The notes under the pieces are model-generated. The model made no database searches. It was not told where the DNA came from and saw only the letters and a list, made by a program, of their open reading frames with translations. From Parvularia atlantis (taxonomy: Eukaryota > Opisthokonta > Rotosphaerida), in the NCBI GenBank assembly GCA_943704415.1, contig CALSCO010002238.1, positions 1-17,034 on the forward strand: a stretch of 17,034 nt of DNA, given 5' to 3'. The position numbers were made by a program, and so were the translations under genes. Positions 1 through 10,300 of the stretch are shown piece by piece (the first letter of the stretch is position 1; the number at the start of each line of letters is the position of its first letter).

Positions 1-221
1 ATCAACAAGAAGGTCGTCCGCCAGATGCTCACCTGGCGGCACTACGCGTTCAAGCGCCGGCTACTCGACAAGGCACGCGAGTACCCCCTTGGTGAAGGTC
101 GTGATCGTCGACGAGTCGTACACCAGCAAAACGTGCGGCTGGTGCCCTCGGCGGCAAGTCGTGCGGCACTGCAGTGGGACGCGACATCAACGGCGCACGG
201 AACCACGAGCACTGCTCGTGA
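1..221 (+). pseudogene. Fanzor/TnpB-type RNA-guided nuclease, 3' end, frameshifted remnant
   Basis: This is the C-terminal end of an OrfB/TnpB-like (Fanzor) nuclease; the rest lies off the window's left edge. Frame 1 reads a basic helix with RQMLTWRHYAFKRRLLDKA. Near base 85, in a run of five C, the reading passes to frame 2 (VKVVIVDESYTSKTCGWC), giving the first CxxC of the zinc ribbon at 134-145. A second shift between about 145 and 162 moves it to frame 3, which reads GRDINGARN at 177-203. That is the RuvC-III motif; its catalytic Asp codon is 183-185. The frame stops at TGA 219-221. The second zinc-ribbon CxxC is not intact. In Fanzor and TnpB this module cleaves DNA guided by an RNA made from the element's own 3' end. 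Two frameshifts make this copy inactive unless they are sequencing errors. Family assignment rests on SKTCGWC plus RDINGARN; Fanzor1 versus Fanzor2 cannot be told. Confidence 0.78.
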
Positions 222-260
222 TGCGGGGGGAAACCCCTGAGGCTGCCTCGGGCCCGGAGA
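200..260 (+). repeat. 61-nt terminal repeat, copy 1 (Fanzor 3' end)
   Basis: Bases 200-260 are identical to 16974-17034. The shared block starts at the last base of the Arg codon in RDINGARN and runs through the stop codon TGA (219-221) into the 3' flank. The second copy is cut by the window end, so the true repeat may be longer. The segment is dense in self-complementarity: a 7-bp stem with a 3-nt loop (204-220), a GGGG-AAA-CCCC hairpin (227-237), a GAGG-CTG-CCTC hairpin (239-249) and an 8-bp palindrome (249-256). Confidence 0.97.
200..260 (+). ncRNA. Candidate omega-RNA/fRNA scaffold of a Fanzor element
   Basis: TnpB and Fanzor guide RNAs are made from the element's 3' end, overlap the end of the nuclease gene, and place a structured scaffold just before the guide taken from flanking DNA. 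The position here, across the nuclease stop codon, and the three consecutive hairpins fit that. Exact conservation in a second copy that lacks the nuclease codons also favours a function or recent mobility of the DNA itself. The RNA boundaries, the element end and expression are not visible. It could instead be only a DNA terminal structure recognised during transposition. Confidence 0.35.
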
Positions 261-374
261 AAGGTGCCACCAAGGACGACTCGGCTCCACAGTGACACAA
301 GGAGTTCAGTTTAGGGTCAAAAAGGCACTTTTGTAAGAGGCGTACGACCAAATATACGCTTCATCTGCTATAGC
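261..374 (+). promoter_or_regulatory. Spacer and probable TIM13 promoter
   Basis: This 114-bp AT-richer spacer lies between the Fanzor remnant and the TIM13 start codon. It contains a TATA-like stretch (aatata, 351-356) about 20 bp before the ATG at 375. The right end of the mobile element probably also lies here, but its boundary cannot be set from one complete flank. Confidence 0.35.
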
Positions 375-873
375 ATGGACAGGCGCGCCGCAATCGTCCG
401 CTCGCGCGCGGCGCGCCCCGCTGACGACGGCGACGGCGGCACGCGACAACAGCTACGGCGGCGGCGGCGGCGCGGGCGGGCTCTCGAGCGCGGAGAAGCA
501 GCGCTGGATGGAGGAGCTGCGCACCGAGCTCGCGATGGCCAACGCGCAGGAGCTGCTGCAGGTGCGTGCTCACTCTGGCGCCTTTGCGCAGCACCCACGC
601 GCGTCCCCCCACCCCCCGCCCGTCCGCCGCGCGCGCGCGCGCGTGACGGCAGAAAATGACGTCGCACTGCTACGAGAAGTGCGTGCCCAAGCCCGGCGCC
701 AAGCTGGACAGCTCCGAGTCGGTGCGTGCGAGCCGCGCGCGTGTGCCTCTTGTCGCGCTGACGTCGTCGTTCGCGCCCAGGCCTGCCTGACCAAGTGCAT
801 GGACCGCTACATGGAGGCGTGGAACGTCGTGGCAAGAGCGTACATGGCGCGGGCGCGCGACCAGGCCCGCTGA
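375..873 (+). CDS. TIM13: Mitochondrial import chaperone subunit Tim13
   Basis: Exons 375-382, 453-561, 653-721 and 781-873 give 92 residues, close to the usual small-Tim length. Tim13 with Tim8 carries hydrophobic inner-membrane precursors across the mitochondrial intermembrane space. The diagnostic twin CX3C motif is present, HCYEKC and ACLTKC, with 14 residues between the inner cysteines. It is preceded by MANAQELLQKMT and followed by MDRYMEAWNVVARAY, which point to Tim13 rather than Tim8, 9 or 10. Intron 1 (383-452) has a GC-AG border. It leaves an 8-nt coding exon, ATG GAC AG, and restores the frame into a Gly-rich N-terminus (MDSYGGGGG). Without it no ATG lies upstream in frame and translation would start at 508. 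Introns 2 and 3 begin GTGCGT. The gene converges on ALG8 with 60 bp between stop codons. Confidence 0.93.
383..452 (+). other. GC-AG intron after an 8-nt coding first exon (TIM13)
   Basis: The donor reads AG|GCGCGC and the acceptor ACAACAG, with CTGAC at 421-425. It is the only splice I found that joins the ATG at 375 to the conserved Tim13 frame. Four other introns in the window use the same AG|GC donor form. Confidence 0.7.
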
Positions 874-933
874 GCTCGCGGCGCGCACGGGCGTGCAATG
901 TTGCCTTACCTTATGAGGGAACAACAGCGCACG

Positions 934-3290
934 TCAGCTCACCTTGGTCTTGGCGGCCAGGTCGCCGTCGGGCGAGAGCGGGGCCGGCGTGTTGGACAGG
1001 CTGGGGCTGCCGGGAAGACCGTGCATCTGCAGGTGCAGGGGCGGCGGGGCGGGCGAGGGCGAGGTGATGCCGCGGAGGGTCACCAGCTGCAGCTGCGCCC
1101 AGACCAGGCACACGCCCGCGGCGCAGTAGACCGAGACGAGCATGAGCGGCAAGAACGGGTACGCCGAGAGCATGGGCAGGACGGGCGAGAGCTCGCTCAG
1201 GACGAGCAGCGGGCCCAGCCCGGCCAGGTAGTAGATGTTGCGTTGCGAGACCTCGATCCTGCGCGGCGCGGCTTCAGCGGCCCTCAGGAGGCTCGCACGG
1301 CGGCACGCACCGCGCGACGTCGTACAGGTGCCCGGAGCACAGCAGCACGTGCACGACCCACAGCATCGCCTTGATCGGCAGCTCTGCGGCGCGCGACAAC
1401 CTCAGCCGCGGCACACCGACCGCACGCGCGCGCACCCTCCACGCCAAAGAGCAGCGGGAACAGCGCAAACTCGCCCACGGTCGTCAGCACGACGTACGCC
1501 TGTCCAATGTCTTCGGCGTGGCTCACCGTGAGCAGCCTGCGGCCGCACGCGTGCATAAGTGCCCGCGCCGCCGCCCGTCGCCACGCCGCGCACGAGAGCG
1601 GGATGAGCACGTTCAGGATCGCCTTCTCGTGCACGTGCCACCCAAAGACGAAGCTCGAGAGCGCGCAGTTGATCAGCTGCAGCACAAAGTTGTGCTTGGA
1701 CGGGTTGCGCCAGAGCGAGACAAGCGACGGCTGCGGTAAGGCGTGAGTGCTGGTCACGTCAGCGTGTGTGCGCGCACCAGGATGGCCAGGAACGTGACCA
1801 TAAACGTGGCCTCAGGCGAAACGTCCGGCAGGAACGCAAACTTGATGTCACCCACGATCCCACGCGTAACCGACGCGGCCGCGTCGTGCGCCGCCGGCGT
1901 CCACGGCAGGCCCGTGCGCTGTGCGACTGCGGCGCGTGTGCGCACGTCAGCGGCCCCACACGCGCCCTTCGCACGGCACGGCGCGCGCACCAAACAACAC
2001 AGCGCGGTCGACAAACGCGTACAGCGCCCAGAAGTTGGGCGCCCAGTACGCGTGCAGCAGGCCGCGCTTGAACGGGAACAGCCGCCCGAGCAGCTGCGGC
2101 AGCGTGCCCGTGATGGCGAACGGCCCGAGTGAGACGATGAAGACCGACGACACGACGAGGCCCAGGCGCACAAAGTTGACCGGGTGGAAGCGCCAGCCCG
2201 TGGCGCCGCGCTCGCCTGTGCCGCGCGCGCAGAGGTCAGTTCTCGGACGCACGCGCGCGGCATGACACGGCCACACCGGGCGCGCTGAAGCAGAACGCGC
2301 GTAGCAGGAAGACAAAGTAGGCCGGCGCCATGTACAGGAAGATGTGCTTCATGTTGAGCAGCACCGCGAAGTAGAAGCCGGCCATGACGTGCCGCCCGCG
2401 CAGGACCTCGCTAATCGACAGGAGCAGAATGCCGAGCAGGAAGCCGTTGTACTGGAAGTGCATGTCTGGTGTGTGCGCACGTGCGCGTGTAAGCAGGCAC
2501 GCACGCACACGGCGCGGCTGCGGGCGACGCCACGGTCGACGATGAACAGGCCCGCGCTAAGCAGGATCGTTGAGGCCATCGAGAACGGCCGCCCGTACGG
2601 TCCGGCCAGCAGGATGCAGCAGCTGGCGGAGGCGGTGCTGCGTGAGCGACCCGCCGGTCTAGCGCGACGCGCGACGCGCACCGCCGCACGCCCAGGAAGA
2701 GCACGACGTCGGCCACGATCACGCTCAGGCGCTGAAACCCGAGCGTTGCGGGGCTCATGTACGGCGCCTCCTGCACGACGAGCATGCCGCGGTCGAAGAC
2801 GCGCGCGACGTGCGCGAGCAGCCACTCGAACCAGGCAAACAGCGGCGGGTAGTCGAGCGTCCAGGGCGACGTGGCCTACGCGCACCGCGCCGTCGGTCAG
2901 TCGAGTCTATGCGACACGGACCCCGAGCGCACGCACCTCGACGTACCACCGCGGGAACGGCGTACTCGCGGTCACGGCCATCCAGTTGCGGTGCACCTCA
3001 AAGTCGGTCGAGTGGCTGCGCGCGCACGCGCGCGCGGGTGTGAGCGGGCCGGGTGCGCGCCGGTGACGGGGGCACGGGTGCGCGCACTAGGCCGGGACGA
3101 GCAGCAGCTTGACGACGGTCGCGAGCGCGAACAGCGCGACCAGGTTGGCGTCGTGCGCGAGCGTCCACGCCGCCGGCCCGCCGCCGCCACCACCACCACC
3201 ACCACCACCCGCAGTCGGCGTGCCCGGCCGCGGCGCGAGGCCGTCCGACAGGGCGCGGCGGTGCATGCACTCGTGTGTGCCAGTTGACAT
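934..3290 (-). CDS. ALG8: Dolichyl-P-Glc alpha-1,3-glucosyltransferase ALG8
   Basis: Eleven exons in gene order: 3290-3088, 3015-2937, 2875-2682, 2637-2534, 2465-2277, 2215-1991, 1926-1778, 1730-1594, 1536-1436, 1383-1311, 1258-934. They give 592 residues in continuous frame (human ALG8 about 526). The enzyme adds the second glucose to the lipid-linked oligosaccharide on the ER lumenal side, using dolichyl-phosphate glucose. ALG6/ALG8 signatures appear in order: [14 protein letters not shown], then [16 protein letters not shown], then [10 protein letters not shown], then [14 protein letters not shown], then [19 protein letters not shown], then [15 protein letters not shown], then [19 protein letters not shown] with LYMAPAY and the C-terminal [14 protein letters not shown] favour ALG8 over ALG6. 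Many hydrophobic segments fit a multi-pass GT-C enzyme. The extra length is an N-terminal tail with a Gly run. Donors at 2533 (GTGGCG) and 2276 (GTGTGG) depart from the local GTGCG rule. The gene is divergent from the unknown gene at 3420. Confidence 0.95.
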
Positions 3291-3419
3291 CTAGCGTGAG
3301 CGTACGGGGATGTCAACGGTGCGCGTCGCCCGACGACCGGGCCCTGCCGCGGCCTCACGCGGCGCGCATAGGCCGCTGCGTCCTCCTCCGCGGCGGCTGC
3401 AGCAGCGGCAGCGGCAGGG
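3291..3419. promoter_or_regulatory. Bidirectional promoter between ALG8 and the 3420 gene
   Basis: These 129 bp separate two divergent start codons, so both promoters and both 5' leaders must fit here. The stretch is GC-rich with CpG-dense blocks and a purine/pyrimidine-biased (GGCAGC-like) tract next to the 3420 ATG. I see no TATA box. Confidence 0.5.
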
Positions 3420-4734
3420 ATGCACCAAGTCAGCCAGGCGTTCGTGCTGGGCGCGGCGCGGTACGTGGAGGACAACGCGGCCGAGCTGAGCGACGACGCC
3501 GAGAGCACGTTTGTGGACCTGCTGGACCTGTTTGGGCGCGCGGAGCAGACACCGGCGGTGCAGCAGATCCGGCGGTGGCTGAGCGAGAGCGAGGCGCCGG
3601 TGACGCGCGCGATCGCGCTCCACGCGCGCGAGACGTGCCTGGCCTTCCTCGTGCTCGACCTGCTCGCGTTCTGCGTGCGCGACCTCGCCCCGCCGCCCGC
3701 GCCGCTGCCCGCACCACCGCCGCCGCTGCCCGCACCAACACCGCTGCCCGCACCGTTGCTGCCCGACGACGACGTGCGCGCGCTCGAGAGCGAGTTTGAC
3801 CTGCTCGAGAGCGCGCTCAACGAGACAATCGACACCACCAAGGACCGCTACCGTCTGCCGCGGTGCGCTGCGCTCGCACTCGCTGGCTGCGCGCCACGGC
3901 TGACCGCCAGCCACCAGGACGACATCGCCGGCAGCGGTCGCAGTCCCAGCACAATCGCCGCCACCCGTCCTCAGCACATCACCTCCCGCCGCCGCGCCTC
4001 TGGCCAACACCGCGCCGACGACGAGCGGGGCCGCTCAGCTGCGCGAGCAGGTGCGCATGCGCGTGTGGGCCTCCACCGTTGGCTGACCAGCCGCGGCAGG
4101 CGTCGCGCGCCGCGCAGGGCTTCGCGTCGCTGCTGTCGTCGCTCGCAGGCAAGGTCTCCGGCTCGGCCACGTCGCCGGCCACGTCGCCGGCCACGTCGCC
4201 GCCCATGTTGGGCGCCGGCGCGCCGGCCGACGCCGCAGCACGACCGGTCGTCTCTGACTCGGACGACGAGGGCGCGGACGCGGACCCACGCGCGTTCAGC
4301 GAGCGCATCCTGCTCGGCAAGTACTTCACGGCGCGCGACAACGGCGCGCCGGCCGAGCAGCTGCCCACGCCAGCCGACCTGATCAGCATCCCGCAGACGC
4401 TCGGGCTGGGCGCACCGTCATCGCAGCCGGTGCGCTGACTGTCTGCGCGTCGCTCGCCTGCGTCGTTGATCGCTCGTGTTAGACGGCGCCGCGGAAGAAG
4501 AGCCACGTGCTCACGGTGCTGCAGCAGCCCGAGGTCGACCAGGCCGTGACGCTGCCCGTGGGCGTGTCTGCGCCGCTGCTCAAGTGCGTGTCGCTCTCTC
4601 TCTCTCTCTCTCTGACGCGGCGCGCCAGCGTCAACGTGCACTACAAGACGCGCGCCAACACGCTCGACCCGGCCGACCCCGCCGCGCCCACGGACCGGCC
4701 GCGCGGGTCGTCTGTGAACACGCCGCGCTCGTGA
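3420..4734 (+). CDS. Unrecognised 370-aa protein with Pro-rich linker and acidic patch
   Basis: Exons 3420-3862, 3918-4050, 4100-4429, 4483-4583 and 4629-4734 give one continuous frame. All four introns start GTGCG and two end in less common contexts (GTTAG; a CT-microsatellite intron ending GCCAG). I do not recognise the family. Residues 1-89 look helical and alternate acidic and hydrophobic runs (FVDLLDLFGR, CLAFLVLDLLAFCVRDL). Residues 90-115 are a Pro/Ala linker. Residues 117-146 form another acidic, probably coiled helix (ALESEFDLLESALNETID). A Ser/Pro/Ala-rich segment follows with three tandem ATSP units, then an acidic patch (VSDSDDEGADAD). The C-terminal block from about 300 on (RKKSHVLTVLQQPEV, NVNVHYKTRANTLDP) looks ordered and is the best handle for a profile search. 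No signal peptide or membrane span is clear. Exon frames agree at every junction, so a real gene is likely. Confidence 0.72.
4165..4200 (+). repeat. Three perfect 12-nt tandem units inside coding sequence
   Basis: The unit GGCCACGTCGCC occurs three times head to tail and encodes Ala-Thr-Ser-Pro each time. It lies in the low-complexity region of the 370-aa protein. It is probably a slippage-prone coding minisatellite. Confidence 0.9.
4584..4628 (+). other. 45-nt intron with CT microsatellite
   Basis: The donor is GTGCGT and the acceptor GCCAG. Between them is an uninterrupted CT dinucleotide run followed directly by CTGAC. The CT run may act as an exaggerated polypyrimidine tract, here placed before the branch motif rather than after it. 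Confidence 0.7.
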
Positions 4735-7127
<2,393 letters not shown>

Positions 7128-7322
7128 CGCAATCGTGTAGGCCTACATGCCGTAGCGCGTGACGTCGAAGATGGCGCTGCGTCGTGCGTGAGCGGTGACG
7201 GGTGGATGGCGCCAGTGACCGCGGGTGGGCCGCACTGCGCGCCGAGCACGAGGGAAAAAACGATCCAGCCGATACACCGACTTAGCCGTCTTGGTTGACA
7301 CCGCGATGTACACTTCCCGCCC
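7128..7322 (+). promoter_or_regulatory. Intergenic region between AMPK alpha and tomosyn
   Basis: These 195 bp hold the 3' end of the AMPK gene and the promoter of the next. An A6 run (7255-7260) and an AT-richer stretch lie in the last 70 bp before the ATG at 7323. No ORF or RNA gene is evident. Confidence 0.4.
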
Positions 7323-10300
7323 ATGTCTCTCTTCGCCTCATTGAGGCGCGGGACCGTGACCAAGGCGGGCGTGGCGCCGGGCGGGCCCGCCGCCGCTGCT
7401 GCCGCTGCCGCCGCTGCACCGGCCGCCGCGCCGCCGACGGTGATCGCCGACCCGGCGACACTGCGCTTCAGCGACGCCGTGCGCCCCGAGACATTCCGCC
7501 TGCAGCAGGTGCGCTTCGCAGCACGCACGCGACACACGCCGATGACGACTGCGACGACGTCGAAAAAAACCAGGTCGCGTGGGACGGCTTCGCGTGCGCA
7601 CCGCACGTGCTCGCGTACGACCCGGTGCAGAGCGTGCTGGCGGTGGGCAACGCGCACGGCCTCGTGCGCGTCTTTGGCCGGTGCGACGTCGAGGTCACCG
7701 CGCCCGGCGACGGCACGGCCCTCCGCCTCGACGTCGAGCGCCCGCTGCAGCTGCCGGGCCACTCTTGCGTGCACCACATGGCGTTCGACACAAACCAGGT
7801 GCGCGCCTCGTCGTGCGCCCGCGCGCTCAGCCGCTGTGCGACGAAAGGGCCGCCTCGTGTGCGTCGACGAGCGCAGCAAGATCATCGTCTTTGACCTCGC
7901 CTCGGGCCGCCTGCACGGCTCCGCCAGCGCGGCTGAGACGACGCAGGACCGCGCCGTGTGCGTCCTCGCGCCGCGCCGCGCCCGTTGCGCAGCTCGCTCA
8001 CCAAGCGTGGTTCAGCATCACGTGCATTCAGCTCGTCCAGGGCTCTAGCTGGCTGCTCTTTGGCGCAGACGATGGCGTCGTGCGCCTGTTCAACATCCAC
8101 CGCGCCCTGCTCTCGCCCTACGCCGTCCCGTGCGGCGCCAGGTGCGCGTGCGTCCGCCTTGCCCCAAAATCATCTCAAACATGTGCACACACGCGCAGCC
8201 CCGCGCCCGAGGCGCCGTCCAGCTACGCCGCCGTCGTCGCCGTCGCGTCCAACCCGGACGACCCCAACCTGCTGCTGATCGGGCACCGCTGCGGCGACGT
8301 GCTGCTGTGGGACATGAAGCAGCGCAAGCACGTCCGCCGCTTTGTGGCGCCGCGTGCGCCGCCTGTGCGCCGCCCTCTGCGCTCTCGCTCGTCGATACCG
8401 CAACGCTGACGCACGCACGCTCACGCGCACGCAGGGCACGCACGGCCCGACGACGCTTTGCGCGCTCTCGTGGAACCCGAACGGGAGCCACTTTGTGACG
8501 GCGTACCGCAACGGCCTCGTACGCGCTGCGCCGTTTCTGCTGCGCGGCGCTCTGACACAGCTCTCTTCGCGCCGCCAGCTCGCCTTCTGGGACCCGTCGA
8601 ACGCGGCGCCGCTCACCGTGCGCGCGCTTGACGACGGCGCCGACCCGGCTGCGCCCAACGATCCCGTCAGCAAGATTCGCTGGGCGTTCTCATCTGCGCA
8701 GAGCGCCGCCGGTGGCGACTCGACGCTGTACATCGCGGGCGGATCGACCGCGGGCGGCGTGCGGGTGCCGTCTGGCGCGCGCTTTCCTCACAGTCTCGCG
8801 GCTGAGCAGAGACACCGTGCGCTCGCAGGGCATGACCATCCTGTCCGTTGGGCCCGCGCCGTTTGCCACGCGCGCATGCAACGTGCTTGCGGTCGACAGC
8901 GTCGTGGGCGACTTTGAGCTACTGTCGGCGCAGCCGTGGTTCAACGGTGCGCATGCGCTCGCCCAGCGCCACTGGCGCTCACCGTCATCCAGGCTGCATG
9001 GACCCGCTTGCGCTCGTGGTGCTGCCGGAGGTGGGTGCGATGCAGTGCTTCGACTTGCGCAACCCGGGGTGCGCCGGCGACGCTCGCATGACGATCGCTC
9101 ACGCCATTCCCTGCTAGCATGCCGTCGCAGCTGCGCGTGCCGGCGTCGATGCGCCTCAACGCGTCGCCGATCGTGCGCACGCGCTACCACACCCTCGTTG
9201 AGCCTGCCCTCGTGCACGACCTGCACGCGTGGCAGGCGCGCATCCTCTTCCTCGGCGGCGTGCGTGATCGGCATACGCGCTGGCACCTCTCCTGCGTGCT
9301 GACTACGCCGCAGCCCTGGCCGCTGCGCGGCGGACGCGAGCCCGAGCTGTTTGACACGGACGACTGCCACATCGCTGTGACAGCGCACGAGGACGGCCGC
9401 GTGCGCTTCTGGGACGCGTCGCGCGGTGCGCTGGCGGTCGCGCGCGCTCGCAGTGGTCCGTTTTGACCATATGGCAGCCATCATGCGCCTCCTGTGCGAC
9501 CTGGACGCCCGCAAGTTCTCGCAGCCGTCGACCAAGACCCCGACCTCGTGCGTCGCGCTCTCCTGTGCTCGCTGCTGTGCCTGCCCCGGCTGATCAGGCT
9601 GCGTGCAGGCCGCAAGAGTCGCTCGTCGGTTCGCTGTCGGACGCGTCGCTCGACGAGGCGCCCGCGCTCACGATCAGCCAGATGGAGTTTGACCCGGTGG
9701 CAAGGACGGTGCGGCTGACGCGTCGCAGCTGGCCCTCCTCACGCTCGCGCACGTGTCGCCGCGCCGACAGCTCGCGCTCGGCTGGACAGACGGGCAAGCG
9801 ATGATCTTCCGCCTCGTCGACCAGCGGCGCGAGCGGGCCCAGGCAGACGTCATCGCGACGGACGTCAGCGACGACATCAGCAGACCCTCGATCGACACCG
9901 CCGCGGCCGCCGCCTTGACAGGGGCCGGGGCGGACGCGGCAGAGCAGCCGCCAGCGATCCGCGCGTTCGAGCCGGGCGCGAACGCGCACGGCTTTGTGCT
10001 GACGCTGCACTCGGTCCTGCACAAGGGCTGCGTGACCGCGATCGCGCTCTGCAACCACTGGAGCATGTGCGTCGCCTGTGCTGGCGCGCTCTTAGCGCGG
10101 GCTGATGTCGACACTGCGCTTCAGGCTGGCGACCGGCGACAACAGAGGCCACTTGACCGTCGTGAACCCCGACGCGGGAGAGGTGCTCTTCCAAAAGACG
10201 TTCACGATCGCCGGCACCAACGCGCTCAGCAAGGCCGACCGCCTGCCGATCGTGAGCGTCGCGTTCTCGCAGTCGTTTGCGAGCGACACGGGTGCGCCTC

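Noticed and set aside
204-237. Intrinsic bacterial-type terminator hairpins
   Set aside because: There is no U tract after the stems and the context is eukaryotic. The Fanzor 3'-end explanation fits better.
2972-3841. Long minus-strand open frame of 289 codons over the ALG8 promoter and the 3420 gene
   Set aside because: It is an antisense shadow of GC-rich coding sequence. Its predicted protein is low-complexity Arg/Ser/Ala and it overlaps ALG8 exon 1 in another frame.
4165-4200. CRISPR-like tandem repeat
   Set aside because: Three 12-nt units without spacers encode ATSP in frame, so this is a coding minisatellite.
9426-9453. 28-nt intron in tomosyn
   Set aside because: The frame is also restored by the acceptor at 9477, giving a 52-nt intron of usual length with a TTTTGACC branch-like motif before it. 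I preferred that model.
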